A stretch of 47,474 nucleotides of DNA from NCBI GenBank assembly GCA_022793065.1, contig JAAWCE010000053.1, forward strand, positions 1 to 47,474. Reading direction: 5' to 3'. The notes under the pieces are model-generated. The model worked only from the letters and a program-made list of their open reading frames with translations. It searched no databases and had not been told where the DNA came from. Shown here piece by piece: positions 8,609-15,994 of the stretch; within the stretch, counting starts at the first letter, position 1, and the number at the start of each line of letters is the position of its first letter. Source of the DNA: Lachnospiraceae bacterium (GTDB lineage: Bacteria > Bacillota > Clostridia > Lachnospirales > Lachnospiraceae). Made by a program: the position numbers and the translations under genes.

Positions 8609-9640
8609 GTGAGCAAACAGAAAGGAAGAGAAGAACATACCATGCCCTTTACAAAGGAGCAGATGAAACAGGTTTTTGATACCAATATCATTGATTTTGC
8701 TGTCAGACATGGATTTGAAATTGAAAAAGGAGACCGGAACACAGTTCATGTGAAGCATAGCGGCGGCCTTTATCTATTTAGACATGGACGTGGCTATTAT
8801 CAGTTTACCGGGGAGAAAAGCGGGAATATCATCCAGTTTGCGCAGGAATATTTGGGAGCTTGTGACTTCAAATCAGCGGTGGAGATGATTTTGGACTGTC
8901 GTGCATATGAGCAGGCAGAACATTATGTATTGCCAGTGGAGAAGAAGCCGAGAGGAGAACTGGTATTGCCGCCAAAGGATAAGGATTTCAACCGTACTAT
9001 CGCTTACTTGACCCGTACCCGTGGCATTGACAGAGAAATTGTTTATGCCATGATCAACCAGGGGAAAATATATCAGGCAGTCACTCAAAAAAATGGCTAC
9101 ACCTTCAGAAATTGTGCCTTTGTAGGGTATGACACTTCCAGAAAACCTCGTTACTGTGCGCTTCGTGCGCCCAGCAGCGATAAAAAATTCCGGCAGGATG
9201 TGGAGAATTCTGACAAAACTTATGGTTTTTGTATGGAAGGACGTTCTCGGCGGGTATATGAGTTTGAAGCTCCTATTGATGCTATGAGCCATGCGTCTCT
9301 GTGCAAATTGTACGGCATTGACTGGAAGGAGGATCACCGTGTGGCGGAAGGCTGTCTGGCTGATAAGGCGCTTTGTCGCTATTTGCAACATCATCCGGAA
9401 ATTCGGGAGATTGTGTTTTGTTATGACAATGATGTGGAGGGGAAGGATGCAATGGGCAACCCATGCAATCATGGACAAATCCAAGCGGAAAAGTCGGCAA
9501 AAGCTTTTGGAAAAGCGGGATACGAAGTATTTATTCAGACACCTCGGACAAAGGACTTTAACCAGGATCTTATGGTATTACAGGAAATGCTGTTTCATGT
9601 TCGAGATGGGCCTGAAGAAGTAGAAATCGAATTGGATTAA
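8609..9640 (+). CDS. DUF3991/Toprim primase-like protein
   Basis: A 343-residue protein with an N-terminal DUF3991-like part (residues about 10-95, with HVKHSGGLYLFRHGRG) and a C-terminal Toprim fold. The acidic Toprim residues are visible: E220 in YEFEAPIDA and D273/D275 in CYDNDVEG. These residues bind Mg2+ in primases and topoisomerases. ICE and plasmid members probably prime lagging-strand synthesis on the transferred strand. GTG 8609 is chosen because gggagg lies eight bases upstream; GTG 8600 overlaps that site and ATG 8642 is a later alternative. No zinc ribbon is evident. Confidence 0.87.
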   Translation: MSKQKGREEHTMPFTKEQMKQVFDTNIIDFAVRHGFEIEKGDRNTVHVKHSGGLYLFRHGRGYYQFTGEKSGNIIQFAQEYLGACDFKSAVEMILDCRAYEQAEHYVLPVEKKPRGELVLPPKDKDFNRTIAYLTRTRGIDREIVYAMINQGKIYQAVTQKNGYTFRNCAFVGYDTSRKPRYCALRAPSSDKKFRQDVENSDKTYGFCMEGRSRRVYEFEAPIDAMSHASLCKLYGIDWKEDHRVAEGCLADKALCRYLQHHPEIREIVFCYDNDVEGKDAMGNPCNHGQIQAEKSAKAFGKAGYEVFIQTPRTKDFNQDLMVLQEMLFHVRDGPEEVEIELD

Positions 9641-9651
9641 TTTATAAGTTT

Positions 9652-9843
9652 GCGGAATAAGTTTTTATTTCCGCTGTTTGTAGCGAAGCGAAAGGACACA
9701 TTGATGTGTCCGCACCGCCGCTTGCGGTGGGGAGTTTCATGGAATCTTGCAGATTCTATGGTAAGGCAGGAATAGGTTTGTGAAACAAACCAGTGGAACA
9801 CAGTACAGGCAAAGCCTGTACCATTGTTAAGAGGGATTGCCCT
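9652..9843. repeat. Array of six or seven hairpins between primase and RHH genes
   Basis: Successive perfect or near-perfect stems: 9652-9657/9669-9674, 9694-9700/9705-9711 (TTGA loop), 9713-9718/9724-9729, 9738-9747/9751-9760 (one G-T), 9775-9781/9785-9791 (GAA loop), 9803-9810/9814-9821 (AAA loop) and 9832-9835/9840-9843. Loops are 3-6 bases, except for the first stem. Stem sequences differ from one another, so this is not a tandem repeat. The motif cgaagcgaaag before the second stem matches cgaagtgaaag at 50-60, which links this array to the one at the window start. It would form a highly structured leader for the RHH gene; an oriT-proximal role is also possible. Confidence 0.75.
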
Positions 9844-9877
9844 TTGTTAAAAGGTTGTGAAAAGGAAGGAGAAGGCT

Positions 9878-10366
9878 ATGGTAAAACGGGAGGACCGTAT
9901 TATTACTTCGGTGTACCTTACAAAGGAGATGTGCGCCCAGATTGACAAGATGGCCAATCGGGAACATATTTCTCGGAATGAACAAATTCGGCGCTACATT
10001 GAAAAGGGGCTGGCAGTGGAGGGATATAGCCAGGACATTGACCAGATTGCAGGTATTATCCGACAGGAGATACAGGCGGTGTATCATATTGAGGATATCA
10101 AAGCGGTGGTGGAACAGCAAACGAACCGAATTGCCAAAATGCACATGAAGTCAGGAAAGATAAATGCCGCAGCCTTTTTTCTGTTGGTTAAGGTTCTAAT
10201 GAATGTGGCCCATAAAGGGACTGAGGATCAGTTTGACCAGATGTTAAATGAGGCGATTAGACTGGGCGTGGATTATATGCAGAAGAAAGACTTTCAAATC
10301 AATAGTTTTTTGTATGATACGGATAATCTGCGCAGGCTTGCGGAGGAATTGACAATAAACATATAA
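9878..10366 (+). CDS. Ribbon-helix-helix relaxosome accessory protein (MobC-like)
   Basis: About 162 residues. The N-terminus (residues 1-45, with RIITSVYLTKEM, then two short helices and SRNEQIRRYIEKGL) fits a ribbon-helix-helix DNA-binding domain. The rest is helical with a hydrophobic stretch near residue 100 that looks like a packed helix. Position two genes before the relaxase suggests an oriT-binding accessory protein. ATG 9878 follows ggaaggag at a good distance; the upstream GTG 9857 lacks a comparable site. Confidence 0.72.
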   Translation: MVKREDRIITSVYLTKEMCAQIDKMANREHISRNEQIRRYIEKGLAVEGYSQDIDQIAGIIRQEIQAVYHIEDIKAVVEQQTNRIAKMHMKSGKINAAAFFLLVKVLMNVAHKGTEDQFDQMLNEAIRLGVDYMQKKDFQINSFLYDTDNLRRLAEELTINI

Positions 10367-10396
10367 GGCATATAGAGTTGGAATAGGGAGGGAAAG

Positions 10397-11428
10397 ATGA
10401 CATACGAAGAATTTAAGGATGAAGTGAAAGAGCGTATTTTGAACTATTTGGGGCCGGAATATGTAAATGCGAAGGTGGATATAATTGAAGTCACGAAAAA
10501 CAATGATCAGATATATGAATCACTGCATATTATAAAGCCTGAAAGCAAAGTAATTCCGGCAATCCGTTTGAAGGATTTTTATCAAGAATATTCAGATGGA
10601 ATGGGAATGGATAGTGTGTTATTGGAGATGGCATGTACTTTTCTGGAAGCTGTCAGGCAGAAGAACGCTATCTTTGTCTTTGATATGCAGAATTATAAAA
10701 ACGTAGAGGATAAGCTGTATATAAGTGTCATAAACAAAGAACGTAACAAAAATTACTTAAAGGATGCGTTTATTAGGGATGTATCAGGAACAGATTTGGT
10801 AGCAGTTGTGCGATTTATATGTGGTGAAGTATCAGAAGGGACTATGGAGAGTTGTCTGGTGGACAAGAAAATGCTGGAGATGTGGGGGATAGAAGATGAT
10901 CAGGTCTATGAACGAGCCTTGCGCAATACTTATGAGTATTTTCCAGTAAAATTAGAGTGTATGAAGGATGTTCTCAGGGAGTTGGTTGGAATTGAGAATT
11001 TTGAAGATTCTGTGGAAAAGAAAGAAACGTCCGAAGAAACGGAAATATATGTTTTAACCAATTCTATAAAAACAGAAGGTGCGGCGGTAATGCTTTATCC
11101 AGGAGTGCTGCAAGAATGTGCGAAAAAAATAGAAGGTGACCTTTTAATACTTCCAAGTAGTATTCATGAGCTTTTGCTGATAAAGGATAATGGCTGTTTA
11201 AGTATTGATAATGCGCAATCTATGGTTATGATGATAAATAGGGCTGAAGTGAAGACGGAAGATGTTTTGTCAGACGAAGTATATCGTTATGACTGGGGAG
11301 AGCGGAAATTAATGACGGCGACGGACAGAAATCAAACAAAAGTGTTAGCTGAAAGAATGGAGGAAATGCAGGGGATGGATGGGTATGGAGAGCCATTGGA
11401 GGAAATAGAACAGGAATTGGCTAGGTAG
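10397..11428 (+). CDS. DUF5688 family protein
   Basis: A 343-residue soluble protein starting MTYEEFKDEVKE. Its pattern (NNDQIYESLHI...IPAIRLKDFYQEY) matches what I know of the DUF5688 family of Lachnospiraceae mobile elements, whose function is unknown. No catalytic motif or membrane segment is visible. A good ribosome site (gggaggg) precedes the ATG. It lies between the RHH protein and the relaxase and is probably co-transcribed with them. Confidence 0.8.
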   Translation: MTYEEFKDEVKERILNYLGPEYVNAKVDIIEVTKNNDQIYESLHIIKPESKVIPAIRLKDFYQEYSDGMGMDSVLLEMACTFLEAVRQKNAIFVFDMQNYKNVEDKLYISVINKERNKNYLKDAFIRDVSGTDLVAVVRFICGEVSEGTMESCLVDKKMLEMWGIEDDQVYERALRNTYEYFPVKLECMKDVLRELVGIENFEDSVEKKETSEETEIYVLTNSIKTEGAAVMLYPGVLQECAKKIEGDLLILPSSIHELLLIKDNGCLSIDNAQSMVMMINRAEVKTEDVLSDEVYRYDWGERKLMTATDRNQTKVLAERMEEMQGMDGYGEPLEEIEQELAR

Positions 11429-11439
11429 TTCCAATGACA

Positions 11440-11447
11440 GGGGGTGG
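11440..11447 (+). promoter_or_regulatory. Strong ribosome binding site without a standard start codon
   Basis: The purine-rich run gggggtgg lies six bases before an ATT codon at 11454. The relaxase frame opens just after the TAG at 11448, and no ATG, GTG or TTG occurs in that frame until GTG 11505, which is about 57 bases from this site. Position and strength argue that translation starts at or near 11454. Confidence 0.5.
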
Positions 11448-11453
11448 TAGAAA

Positions 11454-12671
11454 ATTTCTTTATTAATTTACAAGCAAGGATTTAGTAACCCTAATGATAA
11501 AAATGTGGCGGGAAAAAATTACGCTCATATTCGATATATTGCCACACGTCCAAGGGTGGCAAAAAATGAGGGAATGAACCATGGATTATTTGGCTGTTTG
11601 GAACCAGGAGGTCCTTTGACAGAGTTTCAGGATTGGCGTGAAGTGGCAAAGTTGGTTTATAGAAATTCCAAGAGGCATGTTACCATGTACCGAAGTATTG
11701 TTTCTTTTGGAGAAGATACGGCAGAGGAGCTATTATTGAAGGATTTAAAAGCCTGGCAGCGTTATATTCAAAATCATATAAGAACAATTGCTGAGAAAAA
11801 TCATATTCAACGTGAAAATTTACGATGGGCGGCTGCAATGCACAAGGAGAAAGGGCATCCTCATTTACATATTGTATTTTGGGATAATTCCATACAGAAA
11901 GCAAAAATCAGAAATCCCTTTACCCATCCGTCCGTACCAGACAATATTCGCAGGCAAATGATAAAAGATACTTTTTCGGAGCGAATACGGGCATATGGAG
12001 AAGAAAAGAATATAGCGGTGGCTGGTTTGAGAAGTATCAGTGATGAGTTGGTGGAGGATTTTGAAAAGCACATCCGCAAGACAGAAAAGAAGCATTATAA
12101 GATATGGCAGGAAAAGGAAATATTTGAGGACTTGTGCCTTGATTGCCTTACTATGAATTATATTGCGGATCAGGTGTTTCAGATAAAAGAGGCCCTTCCT
12201 GGCAAGGGGAGGATAGCTTATCAATATTTGACCCTGGGAGTGAAAGATCAGGTGGATGGTTTGGTGGAGTATTTGGTGTCAAAGATACCTGGATTGCAGA
12301 AGAGAAAGACAGATTATGTGGAAAGTAAGATGAAAATGGCATATTTGTATGGGGGAGATAGTGCTTTTCTCTTGTCAAAGCGAAGAAGATTTGAAAAAGA
12401 GGCTGAGAAAATAATTGCGAACAGAATCCTTGGAATGGTCAAGACCTTGTATCGGCTGGAAAATGAGGGAAGAACCGTAGAATATCTTTATAAATGCCGT
12501 CAATATTATATGGAACAGATGGTTACAGGGATATTTGTAATGCTGTCCTCGGCTACGGACGCCCAATATGGAAAACATGGGGAAACGGAGAAACTACAGG
12601 GAAGTGAATTGTCGAAGGAGGCAAAAAAAGAATTATACTTAAGAAATCAGGACAGAGGATATGAACATTAG
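11454..12671 (+). CDS. MobP3-like (MobL) conjugative relaxase
   Basis: The relaxase cuts oriT and pilots the strand. The metal-binding histidines lie in GHPHLHIVFWD (H135, H137, H139 counted from ATT 11454). The upstream RYIATRPRVAKNEG and HGLFG motifs are typical of MobP3-type relaxases of Gram-positive ICEs. Codons 11454-11504 encode SLLIYKQGF and following residues, which look like the first beta strand of the relaxase fold. Starting at GTG 11505 would delete that strand and has no ribosome site, so a rare ATT start is proposed. GTG 11505 remains the conservative choice. The C-terminus is helical and basic. The gene ends just before the minus-strand repressor terminator. Confidence 0.85.
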   Translation: MSLLIYKQGFSNPNDKNVAGKNYAHIRYIATRPRVAKNEGMNHGLFGCLEPGGPLTEFQDWREVAKLVYRNSKRHVTMYRSIVSFGEDTAEELLLKDLKAWQRYIQNHIRTIAEKNHIQRENLRWAAAMHKEKGHPHLHIVFWDNSIQKAKIRNPFTHPSVPDNIRRQMIKDTFSERIRAYGEEKNIAVAGLRSISDELVEDFEKHIRKTEKKHYKIWQEKEIFEDLCLDCLTMNYIADQVFQIKEALPGKGRIAYQYLTLGVKDQVDGLVEYLVSKIPGLQKRKTDYVESKMKMAYLYGGDSAFLLSKRRRFEKEAEKIIANRILGMVKTLYRLENEGRTVEYLYKCRQYYMEQMVTGIFVMLSSATDAQYGKHGETEKLQGSELSKEAKKELYLRNQDRGYEH

Positions 12672-12740
12672 ATTTTTTGCAGAGGTAGCATTGAAAAATA
12701 AGACAGAGTTTTATGGCTTCTCTCCCAGGGGGATACCAGG

Positions 12741-12769
12741 AAAAGGTAAAAGTGCCGCAAGGCGGCACT
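12741..12769 (-). terminator. Terminator of the XRE repressor gene
   Basis: Perfect 8-bp stem 12751-12758/12762-12769 with a 3-base loop. Read on the minus strand it is followed by TTTACCTTTT, so it ends transcription of the repressor at 12804-13115. On the plus strand there is no T-tract. Confidence 0.75.
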
Positions 12770-12803
12770 GGCAAGTATTATGCCTGATAGTTATGGGAAA
12801 ATA

Positions 12804-13115
12804 TCAGCTTTTCAAAAGCTTTGCCAATTGGAGAATGGCAGAGGCTTTTTCTTCTGGCAGAACCCTGACGCTTTCCAAAAGCTCACGCTCAAACTCTGAT
12901 GGGTACATAGCTTTGGTGTCTCCTTCCAGAAATTCCACAATGGATACTCCAAGATGGGAAAGTAGTTTCTCTAATATATAGACGGACGGTTGGCTTTCAC
13001 CTCGTTCAATTTTATGGATATAATTTTCGGATACATCGGATTCCTTAGAAAGCCGGTAAACGCTGATACCTTTGGCGTCTCGCAATTTTTGGAAACGGTC
13101 AGAAATGTCTATCAT
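12804..13115 (-). CDS. XRE-family transcriptional repressor
   Basis: A 103-residue protein with an N-terminal Cro/cI-type helix-turn-helix (residues about 7-60: RLSKESDVSENYI then HKIERGESQPSV) and a short helical C-terminus. It probably controls the transfer operon and itself. ATG (13115 on the minus strand) follows aaaggg. The frame stays open to 13229, but the extension has no ribosome site, overlaps the proposed promoter and is not HTH-like. It lies convergent to the relaxase and divergent from the genes at 13653 onward, the usual place for an ICE control gene. Confidence 0.85.
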   Translation of the reverse strand: MIDISDRFQKLRDAKGISVYRLSKESDVSENYIHKIERGESQPSVYILEKLLSHLGVSIVEFLEGDTKAMYPSEFERELLESVRVLPEEKASAILQLAKLLKS

Positions 13116-13132
13116 AGTAATCACCCTTTCTT

Positions 13133-13161
13133 GTCTGCGCAGACTGTGGATTTTACAGTCT
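13133..13161. promoter_or_regulatory. Overlapping inverted repeats in the repressor leader
   Basis: A perfect palindrome GTCTGCGCAGAC (13133-13144) overlaps a second inverted repeat CAGACTGT/ACAGTCTG (13139-13146 with 13154-13161). It lies between the predicted promoter and the start codon of the XRE gene, as expected for an autoregulatory operator. An RNA leader hairpin is the alternative. Confidence 0.55.
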
Positions 13162-13178
13162 GTTTCGAGTAAAAAAAT

Positions 13179-13207
13179 ATTAAATCCTCGGTCTGCTGTT
13201 AAATCAA
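13179..13207 (-). promoter_or_regulatory. Predicted promoter of the XRE repressor
   Basis: On the minus strand, TTGATT (13202-13207), a 17-base spacer and TTTAAT (13179-13184) fit a sigma-A promoter about 65 bases before the repressor start codon. Confidence 0.45.
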
Positions 13208-13348
13208 CAAGCAAAGCCTGTTGATTCATATTATGGGTGATAACATAAGAAAAAATAATACATATAAAGTTGTTGAAAATACAGATATATTGTTGTATTA
13301 TATGAAATATAGGGAAAATAACACTTTTGCGTAGTTTGAAGATTGGTT

Positions 13349-13531
13349 CTACTCTTTTGAAATCTCTGGTATTATTTTGCCCTCTGTCTGCTCCACTTCT
13401 TTGATATGTTTTAAAAGGACAAACTCAATATAGTTCGTCATAGAGCGGTGCTGGGCGGCAGAGAGTACGCCGATTTTGTCAAAAACTTCATCTTCCAGAC
13501 GCAGGGTAAAAACCCTTTTATTTGTAGCCAT
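13349..13531 (-). CDS. Small Arc/CopG-type RHH regulator
   Basis: Sixty residues beginning MATNKRVFTLRLEDEVF, a beta strand followed by two helices as in ribbon-helix-helix repressors and antitoxins. GGAGG lies nine bases before the ATG. No toxin gene is adjacent, so a regulatory role is more likely than a toxin-antitoxin pair. It is divergent from the transfer genes, with palindromes in the shared intergenic region. Confidence 0.75.
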   Translation of the reverse strand: MATNKRVFTLRLEDEVFDKIGVLSAAQHRSMTNYIEFVLLKHIKEVEQTEGKIIPEISKE

Positions 13532-13616
13532 AAAATATATCCTCCATGTATGTGTAGATAGGTATATTTTATGGTATTCTTTTTACAATTTATACAGTCA
13601 CTTAATTGTTAAGTGA
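13531..13616. promoter_or_regulatory. Two inverted repeats between divergent genes
   Basis: A perfect 9-bp inverted repeat (TAAAATATA at 13531-13539, TATATTTTA at 13563-13571) starts at the RHH start codon and spans its ribosome site. A second repeat (TCACTTAA 13598-13605, TTAAGTGA 13609-13616) lies upstream of the gene at 13653. They are candidate operators for the RHH or XRE proteins. Confidence 0.5.
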
Positions 13617-13652
13617 TGTCATTTTGCGGATAAATGAAAGGAGAGTGAAGGA

Positions 13653-14510
13653 ATGAATCAAGCGCCGCAGGGAGAATCCATATGGGGAACCATTAATTCT
13701 TGTGTGGAAATAGCATTAAATGTTTATATGATTGTGGCTACAGACCAAGATGGTATAGAGCATGAAGGAGTGATGGTACATAAGGAAACAGCAGGGAAAA
13801 GATTTTCAAAAAAGGCTCAAACAATGGGAGAAATGGACGGGGAATGGCTTTGTTATGGCGAAGAAACTAAGGATATTCCTCTTTATGAAATGCTGAGGCA
13901 ACGAGTGGATATGTGCAGGCATATGGAAACAGCGGTGTTAAAACAGATGGAGGAGATGCGGCGTGATGGCAAGCTGGCGTTGGCAGAGTACTTTGGAGAG
14001 TGCTTACCTCCAATAAAAGCGCCAGAGAATAGGATAAAAGAGATGTTTCATGTAAGGAATGGCATTTACTTGACACAGGATGACAATGGCTTAAAACTGG
14101 CAGTGCATGAAGTGGTGGCGGATAATTACATGACTCTTTTCGCTGGGGAATATGGACAAAAAGAAGGAGATTATCTATTTTACAGTATGGGTGGAGTGGG
14201 CAGAGCAACTTGTGCGATTGCGTTAAATGAACTAAAGAATGTCTATGAAGAAGTTGCTGCGCTGATAATTTCTGAAGAAAGCCTGTATGCGACCTTATAT
14301 CAGGAATTTGGCAGTTATACGGATATCTATAATCATTATATGCCAAAACAAGAACGAATACCAAAGACAGACGCACCAGTAAATTTGTTTTTAGCAATAC
14401 AGTTGGAGGCGGTTCAAAATTCTTTGGAAGAGGGAACAGACAGGGAAGCGCAGAAAGAGGGGGATAATATGGATTTGGGGGAACAGGTTGATTATGGTAT
14501 AGAACCATGA
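13653..14510 (+). CDS. Hypothetical protein, DUF7007-like N-terminus
   Basis: A 285-residue soluble protein. The first 80 residues (SIWGTINSC, GVMVHKETAGKRFS, GEWLCYGEE) resemble the DUF7007-type module of ICE proteins; the remainder is not recognised. It has a good ribosome site (aaaggag) and is the first gene of the plus-strand transfer operon downstream of the control island. Its stop overlaps the next start (ATGA), indicating translational coupling. Function unknown. Confidence 0.7.
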   Translation: MNQAPQGESIWGTINSCVEIALNVYMIVATDQDGIEHEGVMVHKETAGKRFSKKAQTMGEMDGEWLCYGEETKDIPLYEMLRQRVDMCRHMETAVLKQMEEMRRDGKLALAEYFGECLPPIKAPENRIKEMFHVRNGIYLTQDDNGLKLAVHEVVADNYMTLFAGEYGQKEGDYLFYSMGGVGRATCAIALNELKNVYEEVAALIISEESLYATLYQEFGSYTDIYNHYMPKQERIPKTDAPVNLFLAIQLEAVQNSLEEGTDREAQKEGDNMDLGEQVDYGIEP

Positions 14511-15136
14511 GGAAAAAGGTCAGAGTATTGATTCTAGCCGTAAGCCTGGCTGGATTCTTTATAATAGTAGTATTGGGGCTGGAATGGAAAGCGCAAAGTA
14601 TTTTCGGGAGATTGGAGAAAAAGAATAAAGGGGATTGTCTGTTTTGTGGAGGAAGTGCATGGGGATATTATAAGGATGTGGATTCTATTGGAATATTGAA
14701 CCTTATTTCCGGGCAGATTTGTGACATTGGTATTTCGACTTATGGGGAAAAATCTTATTCTAAAGAGTATTTTGTCAAGACTACAATGGATGGAGAAGGA
14801 AGGTATTGTCGTTTTATGATATTTGGCAGTCGGGGCATCTGCAAAATGAATTTGTCATGGGATAAGGATAAGGCGGTTGTATCGGATGATTTTGCATCGC
14901 TGTACTGTAGAGCTTGTATGGAGAAACTCAGTGAATTGTATGTTGAATGGAATGGGGCGTGTTTTGAGGAAGAGGTCTGTCCGTTTGTGTTGATTGATTT
15001 TACAACGGGAAAGTTCTATGCTTTGAATAGAAAGAAATCATCATTTTTTATCAGAGACTATTATATTATTTTACAAGCGGGAGAACAGGAGGTGGATGGT
15101 GAGATTTTTTATGCGCCGGAGGGCAGTATAAAGTAA
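14507..15136 (+). CDS. Membrane-anchored protein with paired cysteines
   Basis: A 209-residue protein with one N-terminal membrane helix (residues about 7-26) and a soluble domain. CLFC near residue 44 and CRAC near 135 could form a zinc site or disulfides. I do not recognise the family. The start overlaps the previous stop by ATGA. A strong hairpin follows after about 130 bases, so it may end the first transfer transcript. Confidence 0.7.
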   Translation: MRKKVRVLILAVSLAGFFIIVVLGLEWKAQSIFGRLEKKNKGDCLFCGGSAWGYYKDVDSIGILNLISGQICDIGISTYGEKSYSKEYFVKTTMDGEGRYCRFMIFGSRGICKMNLSWDKDKAVVSDDFASLYCRACMEKLSELYVEWNGACFEEEVCPFVLIDFTTGKFYALNRKKSSFFIRDYYIILQAGEQEVDGEIFYAPEGSIK

Positions 15137-15266
15137 TATTATGCTAATTCTGAAAAGTTAAGTGGAATTTGGTATAGATAAGTACATAAGCATTTGGACA
15201 GAACGAGAAAATGCTGTCATAATGGAAGAAATGAGGAACAAGGGGAAATTGATATATTAAAGTATT

Positions 15267-15306
15267 AGGCCATATGCCCGGTGATGGGTATATGGCCTAT
15301 TGTTTT
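15267..15306 (+). terminator. Long hairpin with T-rich tail (terminator or attenuator)
   Basis: A 13-bp stem (15267-15279 with 15286-15298, one G-T) is followed by attgtttt. It sits eight bases before the ribosome site of the next gene. It could terminate the preceding transcript or attenuate entry into the VirD4 operon. Confidence 0.6.
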
Positions 15307-15319
15307 GGAGGTGCATGAA

Positions 15320-15994
15320 TTGAAACAAGTTTATATTGCCAGTCCTTTTCGTGGGGATTATGAGAAAAATATAAAAAATACAGTGGAATATTGCAAGCTT
15401 GCCAGTGAGTGTGGGGTAATTGGGTTAGCACCCCACCTTATTTTTAGTCAATGGTGTGATGATAGGATTCCAGAGCAAAGGAAGAAGGCATTGAAATTAG
15501 GGCTTGCCCTTTTGGAAAAGTGTGAGGAATTGTGGGTGATGGGAACTGCAATCAGTCAAGGTATGGAGGGAGAGATTGCGTTTGCGAGGGCGCAAGGCAT
15601 TCCTATATTTTTTGTGGAATATCCCATGCGAAAGGAGTTATATCCGGTCAGTGTGGATGAAAATCGACTTTTGAATGAACAGGATGTTTTGGAGGGGAGC
15701 GAACAAGGAGATTACACTGGGAAACAGGTAATATTGCATTATCGGGTTTTAAAACCAGAATACCGTGTTTCATATAATCAGCTTTGGACTGCCCAACATG
15801 GCCCAGGATGCAGGCCAGGGCGGTTCAGTGATACAGTTCATCTGCGAAGTGCTTTGGATGGAGAGTATATGATTGTTGGGAGAGGGGATTTACTTGGAAT
15901 TCCCAAAAGGGAAACATTAGATATGTTAAAAACAGCATACTCGAATTTTGGTCAAGGATATAGTGAGCGAATTGATGAGGAACCATGCCTATGA
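15320..15994 (+). CDS. DUF4406/DUF7768-like protein, deoxyribosyltransferase fold
   Basis: About 224 residues. The N-terminal half (KQVYIASPFRGDY, HLIFSQWCDD, then GEIAFARAQGIPIFF) matches the nucleoside 2-deoxyribosyltransferase-like fold of DUF4406 proteins found in phages and ICEs. The C-terminal 90 residues are a separate module of unknown type. TTG 15320 is chosen because GGAGG (15307-15311) lies eight bases upstream. The frame starts further upstream at 15281, but that start is inside the hairpin. The stop overlaps the VirD4 start. Confidence 0.75.
   Translation: MKQVYIASPFRGDYEKNIKNTVEYCKLASECGVIGLAPHLIFSQWCDDRIPEQRKKALKLGLALLEKCEELWVMGTAISQGMEGEIAFARAQGIPIFFVEYPMRKELYPVSVDENRLLNEQDVLEGSEQGDYTGKQVILHYRVLKPEYRVSYNQLWTAQHGPGCRPGRFSDTVHLRSALDGEYMIVGRGDLLGIPKRETLDMLKTAYSNFGQGYSERIDEEPCL

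Noticed and set aside
9707..9777. Short ORF within the second hairpin array
   Set aside because: No ribosome site, and the stems explain the sequence better.
12661..12981. Plus-strand 106-codon ORF after the relaxase
   Set aside because: It lies opposite the clear XRE repressor, has no ribosome site of its own beyond the relaxase end, and its product resembles nothing.
13116..13229. N-terminal extension of the XRE repressor
   Set aside because: The extension overlaps the best promoter and the inverted repeats and has no ribosome site. ATG at 13115 has one.
13867..14508. Long minus-strand ORF of 213 codons
   Set aside because: It is a shadow of the plus-strand gene at 13653, with biased composition (His, Pro, Leu) and no start signal.
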